DNA of 64,000 nt, taken from the NCBI GenBank assembly GCA_041394985.1, contig JAWLBI010000001.1, positions 4,216,001 through 4,280,000 on the forward strand. The letters run 5' to 3'. This DNA is from JAGLON01 sp041394985. GTDB taxonomy: Bacteria > Zixibacteria > MSB-5A5 > GN15 > JAAZOE01. Position 1 is the first letter of the stretch; each line of letters starts with the position of its first letter. The notes under the pieces were generated by a model, which was not told the DNA's origin, did not search any database, and saw nothing but the letters and a program-made list of their open reading frames with translations. Positions 1 through 9,800 of the stretch are shown here, piece by piece. The position numbers and the translations under genes are program-made.

Positions 1-8
1 ATCTGAAG

Positions 9-1088
9 ATGTTATTCGACAGCACGGTTAATCGTGAATTTCTGCTGGATCATCAGGTAATTATTCCAATAATTTCAGCTATCGTTCTCCTTGCTATTGC
101 TATTTGGGCATATATCGTGCTGCGAAAACACCCAAGGGTTGAGAAAACCATATCGACTAGGTATTGGCATTTCGTCGGACCGGGCCTTGTTCTTATATTA
201 GTGTCATATGCGGTATATTTGAATCACTACTCTCCGCTAAACGATGCCATCACAGCCGGTCAGTATGATGAAGTCAAACAACTTTTGGCAGACAATCCGG
301 AACTGATAAATACGCGTGACATAAAATATAAAGCAGTGCCATTATCAGTAGCAATCGGGACAAATGATACCAGCATGGCAAGGCTATTGATAGACGCAGG
401 CGCCGAAATAACCAATAATAGTGTACCCGGATTTTGCCCGTTGAACAAGGCGGTTTACATGGATAATTCGGATATGATTGAATTGTTACTGGAAAATGGC
501 GCACCCATCGAAGAGTGCAATATGGAGACACCGCTTACGATCGCAACCCAGTATAACAAAAGTCATGCCTTTTATACATTACTTGCGCACAATGCCAATG
601 TTCACGAGTCAATCTCATACGAAAATCTTTATAATCCGGATAGAGCGATTGTGAAGTCCCCGTTAAAACTCGCGGCAAAGGGTGGTAATGTCGAATTCGT
701 TCGGGTTTTATTAGAACATGGAGCGGCAATTGGGGCAATAGAGCCGGACAGTAATCAGGTGATTCACGACGCCTGTCTGGCATATTGGGCGGAACCCGAA
801 GATATTATTACCGTATTGGGGCTTTTATTAGATGCCGGGGCGGATGTCAATGCGAAGGGAAACTGCAATCGCACACCGCTGCATCTCATTGCTATCAGTG
901 ATCCGTATTATGATCCGGCGGAAGACCCAAGCTTCCTGTATCCAATGGATACGAGTATCGTAAATTACCTGCTATCCAAAGGAGGTGACAAGACGGCGGT
1001 AGATGCATTTGGAAAAACGCCGCTGGATTATGCCCGGGAGTGCGGGCATAATGATATAGCGGCGATATTGGAGCGAGAGTCATTATAG
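9..1088 (+). CDS. Ankyrin-repeat membrane protein
   Basis: This 359-residue protein has two hydrophobic segments near its N-terminus (about residues 18-38 and 52-68), followed by a soluble region of ankyrin repeats. Visible repeat motifs are PLSVAIGTNDTSMARLLIDA, PLNKAVYMDNSDMIELLLEN, PLKLAAKGGNVEFVRVLLEH and PLDYARECGHNDIAAIL at the end. Ankyrin repeats bind protein partners, and the membrane anchors place this one at the inner membrane. No enzymatic domain is visible. The start lies only 8 bases inside the window, so the true start or a longer upstream portion cannot be checked. The next gene is more than 300 bases downstream with its own promoter, so this gene is probably not in its operon. 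Function is unknown. Confidence 0.75.
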   Translation: MLFDSTVNREFLLDHQVIIPIISAIVLLAIAIWAYIVLRKHPRVEKTISTRYWHFVGPGLVLILVSYAVYLNHYSPLNDAITAGQYDEVKQLLADNPELINTRDIKYKAVPLSVAIGTNDTSMARLLIDAGAEITNNSVPGFCPLNKAVYMDNSDMIELLLENGAPIEECNMETPLTIATQYNKSHAFYTLLAHNANVHESISYENLYNPDRAIVKSPLKLAAKGGNVEFVRVLLEHGAAIGAIEPDSNQVIHDACLAYWAEPEDIITVLGLLLDAGADVNAKGNCNRTPLHLIAISDPYYDPAEDPSFLYPMDTSIVNYLLSKGGDKTAVDAFGKTPLDYARECGHNDIAAILERESL

Positions 1089-1200
1089 TATTATGGCATG
1101 ATTAACTCCACTGCAGGAGGCGTGTTGAGAGGGTCATTTTTTCAAAGCGCCGCCTGGGGCATACAGATAAGATCAACAGAATTTGCTTATCGCATATATC

Positions 1201-1236
1201 CTGAGATTGCGACGCCCTAAGAAGGGCCCGCAATGA
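1201..1236. repeat. REP-like hairpin repeat
   Basis: A short imperfect palindrome has outer arms ATTGCG (1206-1211) and CGCAAT (1229-1234) and inner arms GCCC (1214-1217) and GGGC (1224-1227). The outer sequence (GTCATTGCG on the minus strand) resembles the intergenic REP-like hairpins common in many genomes. It sits in the 336-base gap between the ankyrin gene and the MarR promoter. The rest of that gap shows no gene. No second copy was noticed in this window, so the repeat status is inferred from resemblance only. Confidence 0.3.
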
Positions 1237-1370
1237 CCCGAGCTTGTAATAGGTTATTCAGTATCCTCCAGAGCCGCGGGGTACCGCGTTTAGTTCTTTA
1301 CTGGCAGACGGTTAACGGTCAGGCCAACCGCCAATATCCGTAAGTCATTGAAAAATAATATCTTTTTGCC

Positions 1371-1413
1371 TTGACATTACTATTTCGTGCCGTAATATTT
1401 AGTACACTAAATA
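1371..1413 (+). promoter_or_regulatory. Sigma70 promoter with palindromic MarR-type operator
   Basis: A -35 box TTGACA (1371-1376) and a -10 box TAATAT (1393-1398) are separated by 16 bases. Overlapping the end of the -10 box is a perfect 18-base palindrome, TATTTAGTACACTAAATA (1396-1413), with 8-base arms and a 2-base centre. MarR dimers typically bind such 16-20 base palindromes over promoters, and the gene starting at 1425 encodes a MarR domain. Autorepression is therefore the likely reading. Confidence 0.75.
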
Positions 1414-1424
1414 ATTTGAGGACT

Positions 1425-2438
1425 ATGAAAACAGAAACCACGACTATCGATGATGTATTGATTGCCTTACGGCGAATCAGCCGGGCAATTGATCTGCATT
1501 CGCGCCATTTGATGCGCACCTGCCGTCTCACCGGGCCGCAACTCGTTGTCTTGACGGAGATTACCAGGTCATCCCCGCTTACGCTGGGAGAACTGGCGAA
1601 AAAGGTGACGCTCAGTAATGCCACTATTACCGGTATAATAGATCGCCTGCAGATTCGCGGGTTGGTCAAGCGAACTCGGGCCGACAATGATCGCCGCCGG
1701 ATAATAATCTCGATCACGGATGCCGGCCGGGAAATTATCGCGTCTTCCCCGCCGCTGTTGCAGGAGGAATTTGTCGAGAATATCGAGCGGTTACCGGAGG
1801 CCGACAGGCACCGAATGCTCGATTCATTGCGCCTGGTGGCTCGGATGATGGGCGCGGATGATCTGGATGCATCGCCGATATTGGCCGGTCATGCCCTCGG
1901 TGCAACGGATCAGGATATGTCCCGATATTTTAACGCTCAGCCGAACGGGAGTGAGCAGAAAAAAGGAGAACTTCACATGGAGGTTGCAGACACAGAATTA
2001 CTAATGCACGAAATTCACGGACTGGATCAGTTTCCGGAGCATATTTCTCCTGAGACATTCGCCGAATTCATGTATGAATCGCTGAAGCCGTATGAGGACC
2101 CGCTGCCGGAGGTCCGACAGGCAATAAACGACGCCTTTGTTCAGCGAGGCGAGAGAACGGGCTATATCATTCTCGCGGAGCAGAACAGGAAACCGGTCGG
2201 CGGAGTCATCATGCTGAGTACCGGTATGAAGGGATATATTCCCGAAATTTTCCTGGTCATGGTTGCGGTCGATCCGTCGATGCGCGGCAAAGGGCTCGGC
2301 GGGAAAATCATCAAGCGGGCGCTCGATATCGCGGGGTGCCCTGTCAAACTGCATGTCGAATATGAGAATCCGGCCAAGCGATTATACGAGCGGATCGGGT
2401 TTTCTTCCAAGTACGCTGAGATGAGGTATCAGAAATGA
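1425..2438 (+). CDS. MarR-family regulator fused to GNAT acetyltransferase
   Basis: The 337-residue product has an N-terminal MarR winged-helix domain (about 15-150). The recognition region is around LTLGELAKKVTLSNATITGI and the wing around KRTRADNDRRRIIISITDAG. The C-terminal GNAT domain (about 195-335) has the acetyl-CoA loop region VDPSMRGKGLGGKIIKRAL. The ATG at 1425 was chosen because GAGGA lies at 1418-1422 and a promoter ends just upstream. A second in-frame ATG at 1977 (residue 185) is preceded by AAAGGAG, so a free GNAT domain could also be made. The stop overlaps the next ATG (ATGA), so this is the first gene of an operon with a PLP racemase and probably a Na+ symporter. The ligand and acetyl acceptor are unknown; an amino acid or amine would fit the neighbours. 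Confidence 0.85.
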   Translation: MKTETTTIDDVLIALRRISRAIDLHSRHLMRTCRLTGPQLVVLTEITRSSPLTLGELAKKVTLSNATITGIIDRLQIRGLVKRTRADNDRRRIIISITDAGREIIASSPPLLQEEFVENIERLPEADRHRMLDSLRLVARMMGADDLDASPILAGHALGATDQDMSRYFNAQPNGSEQKKGELHMEVADTELLMHEIHGLDQFPEHISPETFAEFMYESLKPYEDPLPEVRQAINDAFVQRGERTGYIILAEQNRKPVGGVIMLSTGMKGYIPEIFLVMVAVDPSMRGKGLGGKIIKRALDIAGCPVKLHVEYENPAKRLYERIGFSSKYAEMRYQK

Positions 2439-3604
2439 ATCGGGTCATTATAAACCTGAATGCCCTGAGTCACAACCTGCATGCTATCGGCGACATCATG
2501 AACAATCATGGGGCTAATTGGACGGTCGTGACCAAAGTGTTGTGCGGTCACACCGATACATTAACGGCGTTACAATACCTGGGTGTCCGCTCGATGGGCG
2601 ATTCACGTTTGGATAATTTGGCAGCCATCGAGCGAATCAATCCTGATTTCGAGTCGTGGTATCTGCGCGTACCGGATAAATCGTCGATTAAAGATGTCGT
2701 CCATCTGGCGGACGTGAGCCTTAACAGCGAAATCGAAATCATTCAGATGCTAAATGATGAGGCGCGGCGCGCGGACAAGATGCATCGCATCATCATCATG
2801 ATCGAGGTCGGCGACTTGCGTGAAGGGATTCTGCCGGGGTCGTTGATCAGATTTTACCAGGATGTTTTTAAGTTATCGAATATTCAGGTTTTGGGGATCG
2901 GCGCCAATATCGGCTGTCTGGCCGGGGCCGTTCCCAACATCGATCAGTTCACGCAACTTATATTGTATCGGGAATTGCTGGAGCTGAAATTCCAGCGGCG
3001 GCTACAGACAATTTCGGCGGGTTCGACGATTGTTTTGCCGATGGTGCAGGACACATCACTGCCTCGGGCGGTGAATCATTTTCGTATCGGCGAGGCGATA
3101 TTCCTCGGTACCGACCTCATCAACGGCGGGACACTAAAGGGTCTGCGCGATGATGTCATCCTGTTGGAGGCGGAGATTGCGGAGATCAAGGAAAAGGGAC
3201 TGAAGCCGCTGGGCGAGACGGCGTCGGTTCAGCCATTCCACACGGACATGGAGGATGAAACGGCTCCCGGTCAGCGCGGATATCGAGCCTTAGTCAGCGT
3301 CGGGCAACTCGATTCCGACATATCGGGATTGACGCCGGTCAATCCGAATTATCGCATCGCAGGGGCGTCGAGCGATATCACTGTCGTCAATTTGGGGGTC
3401 AATCCCGAGCAATTGCAGGTCGGCGACACTATAAAATTCCGAGTCAACTATTCGGCCCTGCTGCGCCTTATGAGCGGCAAATATGTCCCGAAAGAAGTGT
3501 ATCCATCATTGGATAAGTTCCGACAGAAAATCGGCGACGAGCAGGTTCGGGGCGAGGAATTCGAGGTCGAGCGAGTCATTGAAAGCCTGAGCGATTCGGA
3601 ATAG
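2435..3604 (+). CDS. PLP-dependent amino-acid racemase (alanine racemase N-terminal fold)
   Basis: This 389-residue protein resembles the stand-alone racemases related to ornithine racemase and YhfX-type proteins. The presumed PLP lysine is K34 in TVVTKVLCG, and the TIM-barrel part continues through IIIMIEVGDLREGI, VLGIGANIGCLAG and IVLPMVQ. The residues HFRIGEAIFLGTD match the phosphate-binding end of the barrel. A C-terminal beta domain follows (about 260-380). Its start overlaps the stop of the MarR-GNAT gene by 4 bases, so the two are translationally coupled. A Na+/solute symporter follows after 42 bases. The likely role is interconversion of L- and D-forms of an imported amino acid. The substrate cannot be read from sequence. 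Confidence 0.8.
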   Translation: MNRVIINLNALSHNLHAIGDIMNNHGANWTVVTKVLCGHTDTLTALQYLGVRSMGDSRLDNLAAIERINPDFESWYLRVPDKSSIKDVVHLADVSLNSEIEIIQMLNDEARRADKMHRIIIMIEVGDLREGILPGSLIRFYQDVFKLSNIQVLGIGANIGCLAGAVPNIDQFTQLILYRELLELKFQRRLQTISAGSTIVLPMVQDTSLPRAVNHFRIGEAIFLGTDLINGGTLKGLRDDVILLEAEIAEIKEKGLKPLGETASVQPFHTDMEDETAPGQRGYRALVSVGQLDSDISGLTPVNPNYRIAGASSDITVVNLGVNPEQLQVGDTIKFRVNYSALLRLMSGKYVPKEVYPSLDKFRQKIGDEQVRGEEFEVERVIESLSDSE

Positions 3605-3646
3605 TCTCATTCTTTTTTTGCATGCCAAACAGAAAGCGGTTGTGTC

Positions 3647-5482
3647 ATGAGCGAACGATTCATCCTCTGGGGCATCGTTATTGCCTACATGATTTTCATT
3701 TTTTTCAAGGGCGTATCGAAGGCCAGGCATATCGGGACGACTGATGATTTCCTTGTGGCAGGCCGCAATGTTCGCTGGTTTTTGCTGTTCTGTACGATGG
3801 GTGCGACGGTTATCGGGGGCGGGTATTCCATCGGGGCGATAGCCAAAACATACGAGTGGGGAATTCTCATGCTGCTGGTCTCGACCGGCGGATATCTGCA
3901 TTTCATATTTTCCGGACTGGTCGTTGCTCCGCAATTTCGCGAGGCGAAACTTTATACCGTGGCGGGATATTTCGGATATCGCTATGGAGAAGGACCTCGG
4001 TTTTTAGTCCTGATATTATCCCTGTTGTTTTCCGTTTTCATCGTGGCTGCACAGATGGCGGCATTCGGCACGGTACTGGCTGCGATTTTGCCCGATGTTG
4101 CCGATTCGGCTACTATGCTCAGGTGGGCGATCCTTATCGGCGGTATGATGGTAGTTATTTACAGCACGGCCGGAGGACTACTGGCCGTCATTCACACCGA
4201 CCTGTTTCAGTTTTTAGTACTCCTGGCGGGATTCGTTATTACGCTCGCGTTTTGTATTCCCGATATTGCCAGTTCGTATAACAGCGAAACGCACAAGTTT
4301 ATTCCGAGCCGATTCGGGCGATCGGATATTGTGCGGGCAGAGAGTCTGGCTCTTGAATGGCGCGATGGGGCGGATTCGCTGGCGGCATATGTCAGGTCTC
4401 AGATGTCGGCTGAAGATGCGGCGATATTGAATCAGTTCGATATGACCGGTTCTGCCCCCGACAGCCTAAAGCGGGTTCTGGTTGGCAATTTGAACCGGAT
4501 GCTCTCGAATTCGGCATTGTATACGCCCGAGCGGTTTGCGGGTGTGGTGCTGTCGCCACAGTCAACTGCCGATATCGGAATCGATCATGACGAGCGGTCG
4601 CTTAGGCGATTCAACTTGTCGTTATTTCAGGATGCGTATCCGGAGGATATCAGTAAAAATCGGATAATATCGGCAGACTTTTTCAAACTGGAAGGCGGCA
4701 AGGGATGGTTATTTCTTATCACGACATTTTTGGCATTTTTATTGGGTGAGACATTTGCGCCGGGATACGCGACTCGCTATTGCGTCGGGAAAAACATTCG
4801 GGAGACAAAACTCGGTATCGCCGGAGTCGGATTTTTCCTGGCGATGACATTTCCGGTGATACTCTTTTTCATCGCCTTATATGCGCGGATTCATTATCCC
4901 GATATCGATCCGCAGCAGGCGCTGCCGATGGTGGTTCGGGAGTTGCACAGTCCGGTCATCGGCGGGTTGATTATCGGCGCGGTTTTGATGGCTGTCATGT
5001 CATCGGCCGACTCGGCCCTCAATTCCTCGACGGCGATTTTCGTTAAGGACTTGTTCGAACATCAGCTTGGATGGAAAGATGCGGGCGACGGGAAGATGTT
5101 GCGTCTGGCGCGAATTTGCACGGCGGCTTTGGGGGTAGCGGCGATTCTTATCGCGGTGCTCTGGTCGGATATTATCGGGTTATTGTTGTTTACTTATCAT
5201 GTGTGGGCGCCGGCGATTATATTACCGGTTGTCGTCGGGGCGCTATATCGCAAGCGGTCCCGACAAATGAATCGAAATATTTTTATCACTATGGCGGTGG
5301 CGACGGCGGCGGCCCTGCTATATCGCGGAATCAATACGCTTCATACGACGTTTGACACTTCCCTGTTCAGCGATTCGGTGTATGAGTGGATGAGTAAGAT
5401 CGATACGGCGGTCTTCGGTGTGGCGGTGTCAATTGTTGTCTTTGCCATCCTGTCACTTGTCAATCGAGCAAAGGTTGAATGA
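3647..5482 (+). CDS. Sodium/solute symporter (SSS family)
   Basis: The 611-residue integral membrane protein has the SSS/SLC5 layout of about 13 hydrophobic helices. Early motifs include DDFLVAGRNVRWF and GATVIGGGYSIGAI. The Na2-site helix (about residues 451-460) reads SSADSALNSS, the conserved serine-rich sodium site. A polar insert of about 120 residues (about 205-330) between helices is longer than in typical family members and is probably extracytoplasmic. It follows the racemase by 42 bases on the same strand, so it probably imports the amino acid that enzyme uses. The ribosome-binding site is weak. No terminator is obvious after the stop. Confidence 0.85.
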   Translation: MSERFILWGIVIAYMIFIFFKGVSKARHIGTTDDFLVAGRNVRWFLLFCTMGATVIGGGYSIGAIAKTYEWGILMLLVSTGGYLHFIFSGLVVAPQFREAKLYTVAGYFGYRYGEGPRFLVLILSLLFSVFIVAAQMAAFGTVLAAILPDVADSATMLRWAILIGGMMVVIYSTAGGLLAVIHTDLFQFLVLLAGFVITLAFCIPDIASSYNSETHKFIPSRFGRSDIVRAESLALEWRDGADSLAAYVRSQMSAEDAAILNQFDMTGSAPDSLKRVLVGNLNRMLSNSALYTPERFAGVVLSPQSTADIGIDHDERSLRRFNLSLFQDAYPEDISKNRIISADFFKLEGGKGWLFLITTFLAFLLGETFAPGYATRYCVGKNIRETKLGIAGVGFFLAMTFPVILFFIALYARIHYPDIDPQQALPMVVRELHSPVIGGLIIGAVLMAVMSSADSALNSSTAIFVKDLFEHQLGWKDAGDGKMLRLARICTAALGVAAILIAVLWSDIIGLLLFTYHVWAPAIILPVVVGALYRKRSRQMNRNIFITMAVATAAALLYRGINTLHTTFDTSLFSDSVYEWMSKIDTAVFGVAVSIVVFAILSLVNRAKVE

Positions 5483-5681
5483 TAGTTTTATGAATTTATA
5501 GTTCCAGCATCGTAACACCCTGAAAGTAAGTGCAGAGTCGACCGACCGGTTGATTGTTGTCGTTTTTATTTCGTATAGAATTGTATATTATATTAATTGC
5601 ACGAGTATCGCGCCGCGCAGATATTATAGTGTATTTTAATTGGGGAGAGATTCCAATTCTCATAGCCGGAGGGCTTTTGCA

Positions 5682-6764
5682 ATGCATAAACGAATCAGCC
5701 GGGCATCCAAAAAACTGGGGCTCAAGCCGGGAAGCGTGATTTATGTCGGGCGTGACAGGTCGGAAGACGCCGGGATCGATATCATTGATTTTTCCGATGT
5801 TGAGCATTTAGCGAAGCGGGTGGCATCGGTCGAGGAGTGCTTTCCGTACAAAGACAGCCCGACGATGACCTGGATCAATTTTGACGGGATTCATGATGCC
5901 GAAAAGGTAGAAAAACTGGGGAGACATTTCGGTCTGCATGAACTGGCACTTGAGGATATTGTTAACACCGGCCACCGTCCAACGCTTGATTACACTGACG
6001 ATTATATTTTGATCGTGTTGAAAATGCTGTATCGGGATAAGCAGGATAATACACTGATTTCTGAGCAGGTGAGTGTCGCTTTCAGCAAAAACTGGGTCAT
6101 TACGTTTCAGGAGACCGGCGAAGATGTCTTCGATGCAGTACGCAAGCGTATTGAAAAAACCGTACCGCGCGTAAAGTTTCTCACGTCCGATTATCTGGCG
6201 CATGCATTGATCGATGCGGTCGTTGACCATTACTTCATTGAATTGGAAAGACTGGGCGAGGAAATCGAGATATTGGATGATGACGTGTCGGAACGGCCGA
6301 AACCGGAACATCTGGATCGGATTCGCGATCTGAAGAAAAAACTAATCAGGGTTCGTAAGGCGGTGTGGCCTCTGCGGGAAGTTATCGGCGGGCTGGAGCG
6401 GTCGGATTCGAAGCTCATACATGAGCCGACGATACCGTACCTGCGTGATTTATACGAACACACGATTCAGGTGATCGATACGGTCGAAACGTATCGAGAT
6501 ATGGTTGCAGGGCTGCTTGATTTGTATCACACCGGCGTATCCAATCACATGAACGAAATTATGAAGGTGCTGACGATTTTCGCCACGATATTTATACCGC
6601 TGGGTTTTTTGGCCGGCGTGTACGGTATGAATTTCGATACGGGCATCAGTCCTTTCAATTTGCCGGAACTGGGAATGCGCTTCGGATATCCCTTTTTCTG
6701 GGCAATCGTTATCTCAGTCGCCGGGAGCCTGCTCTGGTATTTTCGGCGAAAAGACTGGTTATAA
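5682..6764 (+). CDS. corA: CorA-family divalent cation transporter
   Basis: The 360-residue protein has the cytoplasmic CorA funnel domain (about 1-295) and two C-terminal membrane helices. The first ends in the signature YGMNFD (GMN near residue 315), which forms the ion-selective pore entrance. The C-terminus ends in the basic RRKDWL expected in the cytoplasm. The ATG at 5682 is preferred over an upstream in-frame ATG because GGAGGG lies at 5668-5673. It transports Mg2+ (or Co2+/Ni2+) through a homopentamer in the inner membrane. It is alone between the symporter and the tamB gene. An AT-rich stretch with TTGATT and TATAGA boxes about 100 bases upstream could be its promoter. Confidence 0.9.
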   Translation: MHKRISRASKKLGLKPGSVIYVGRDRSEDAGIDIIDFSDVEHLAKRVASVEECFPYKDSPTMTWINFDGIHDAEKVEKLGRHFGLHELALEDIVNTGHRPTLDYTDDYILIVLKMLYRDKQDNTLISEQVSVAFSKNWVITFQETGEDVFDAVRKRIEKTVPRVKFLTSDYLAHALIDAVVDHYFIELERLGEEIEILDDDVSERPKPEHLDRIRDLKKKLIRVRKAVWPLREVIGGLERSDSKLIHEPTIPYLRDLYEHTIQVIDTVETYRDMVAGLLDLYHTGVSNHMNEIMKVLTIFATIFIPLGFLAGVYGMNFDTGISPFNLPELGMRFGYPFFWAIVISVAGSLLWYFRRKDWL

Positions 6765-6806
6765 CATATAAGTAATGGTTCGTCTCGGTTCGGAATTTGG
6801 TGATAG

Positions 6807-9800
6807 ATGCGAAAGCTGAGAAACATAGCCTTAATTTGCGCCGCCGCAATCATTGGACTGATTGTCGTTGCGATTATCTTCTTTTCGACGTCTCCCGGTG
6901 AGGGGCTCGTTAAGGGATGGATCGAGGAGTTTCTCGGCAAAGAGACCGGGCTTTCGGTGCGGATAGAGAAATTCGAGACGAATCTCTGGTCGCGCGTACA
7001 CATCGATGGCCTGTCGGTCAACACCGTTTCCGACACGACATCTCCTCTGATTTATATCGCACGTATACACACCGAATACTCCCTGAATGATTTTCTGACC
7101 GGTGATATTGCGCTGGAATTGGTGGCAGTTGATAGTATCGAACTGGCGGTAGCAATTGACAGTTTGGGGAATCTGGGGATACCGATGCTGGATGCCCCGG
7201 CGGATACCGCGGCTGTTGAGCAGGAGGCGTCCGATTTTGCAATCAGTGTGGACAGTATTTCCGTCACCGGGGTGAATGCAGTGCTTTCCGATAAGCGGAT
7301 TCCGATAACGGTTTATCTGAATACCGGTGATTTTATTGCCCGGCAAATTGATGACAATGAGTATGAAGGGAGATTGACGGTTTCCGATATTTTCTGTGTG
7401 TATGATTCCCTGCGTCTCACATTAAAGTCAATCGCGGTGGATGGTGGTTTCGCCGATGAATCGGTATCGATAGCGAAGGCATCGGCGAATGCGGAAGGAC
7501 TTGGCGTCGAGTTTACCGGCAGTGTCGGAATCGGTGATACACAGAACATTTCCGGTGAGTTAGTTCTCGATGGTTCGGTGGATAGTATTCTGACGCGCAT
7601 TCAGCGTTACTATGCTCTGCCGGAAGTTTCAGTCGGGGATGTATTTGCCAACGTGCAGATAGAGGGACAACTCGCCGAACCGGGAGTCAGCGCAGATGTG
7701 ACCGTCAGGGATGCGATTGTTAGCGATATTTCCATACCGACGACTCGTATTCAGGCCAGTTATTCGGGCGATGTGGTAACTCTCGATTCGCTGACTATCG
7801 CCATGATGGACGGATTGATAAGCTGCGGCGGCCTTATAGCGATCGATTCGACGGCGGAATCCTCTGTCGATGTTGATATATCGGCAGTCAGTCTGGCATC
7901 GATATGGCGGGTGGCGTATAAGGAGGCATCGCCGTATACGGGATTGATCGACGGTCATATTCGGGCATCAGGCAGAACCAATGATTTATTGAGCATAACG
8001 GCTCTTGCTAATCTTACCGGTCGGGATTTGACCTACAACAGGCGCAATATTCCTCGGTTGGACTTGTTGTTGACGCATGATTCGGGGACAACGGACTTTT
8101 CATTGATTCATGGCGCGGATACGATTGCGGCGAATATTGCCTTTTCATCCGACAGCCTACGAGGGACATTCGAAATTGTGGTGCCAAATGTTGCGGCGCT
8201 GGCCAGATTTGCCGATCAGCCGGACCTGAGCGGTAAAATAGAGGCGCATGGCAGAATCAACGGCGCATATGAAAATCCCCATATCATGGGAGAGGTTTCC
8301 GGTAGGGATATCGCATATCGGAATTTTCCGGTCGATTCGTTGTCTGGTCGAATCGAACTGTTGGATAGTCTGCTGCGAGTCGACGATTTTTACTTCGCAG
8401 GAGCAATTGATTCTATCGAGAGCAGACCTCCTCTCTTCGATATCGATTCGCTGGGCGGGTCATTATCGTACAGAGGCAGCGTAAAAGGATCGCTCGATGC
8501 ATTGACCGGCGCATTCGACGCCACGATGATTCACCCGCGATACGGTTCATTCGGCATTGATTCCGTTGCCATGAAGGCCACTATAGATAAGTCTATCATT
8601 GAGGTTTCGGAATTGCGGGCCGACTATCGGGGTATTGCGGCTCGGTTGCAGGCTCGCTTCGATACGACGACGGCAGAAGGATCGTATGAATTCGGGTTGT
8701 CTCCCCTGCCGGAATTTTTTAGTGCGCAGGGTGATTCGGCAAAGGATGCGATTGGGACCGAAGAGGATTTCGGTATTGCAGAAGGAGAATTTAAACTCAC
8801 ATCGGATACAACGCTGACGGCATCGATGCATGGATCGGGGTTTTGGCTGGGATTATTACCGGGATTGATTCAGGACTCAACTATTACAAATGGAACGATC
8901 GATTTCGATATCGCGATTAATGGAGCGTTTTTGGCGCCGACCATAGTCTTAGAGTCAACAATACGGGACATGGTGGCATCTCAGTACACGATTGATTCCA
9001 TTGTTACGAGTGCGGCACTCGGTCGCGGCGGACTGATGATTGATTCATTACATGCCTACGCCCGCAGACAATCACTGAAGGCCACCGGGCAGGTGGGATT
9101 GGCTGTGTCACCGGAGGGAGCATATACATTGCCTGATGATGCTCCGGTGGAGGCGCGGCTGGAGTCGAGCGGGTTCGATTTATCGGCATTCGAGGATGTC
9201 CTGATGCCGACAGGGGAATTATCCGGTACGCTGGCGACGCTATTGCGCGTGAGCGGCACTATCGATAATCCGCATGTCGATGGTTGGCTTAATATCGAAC
9301 ATGGTCGTATTCAGATAAAGGATTCTCTCTCATCCCTCAATGGGATGAATCTGTTTACTACATTCGCAGACTCGATAGTGACGATTGACTCTGCCTTTGG
9401 ATCGATATCCGATATGCCGATTTCGCTGACCGGTTCGGTCGTGAAATCGGCGTTTTCATCGGTCGCGTTTGACCTGAATATGCAAGTTGGGACACTCGGT
9501 ACAATGCGGGCATCGGGGGCGCTGGCGGATACGACGATACGATTGACGGTTCAATCGGATAGTCTCAATCTTGCGATGTTTGAACCGTTCGTACCGATGG
9601 TTGATTCTCTGCGCGGCCGATTAGGGTGCGATGTGGCTATTAATGGTTTCATCGCTGCACCAGAGATAACCGGTTCGCTGTCGATTCAATCTCTGTCGGT
9701 TCGCGCTGACGAGTATCATGCCCGCATATCGGATGGTGCGGCTCGGATTCGATTCGATAGGAATAAGGTTTACATTGATACCGCATCGGCGGGCGTCAAT

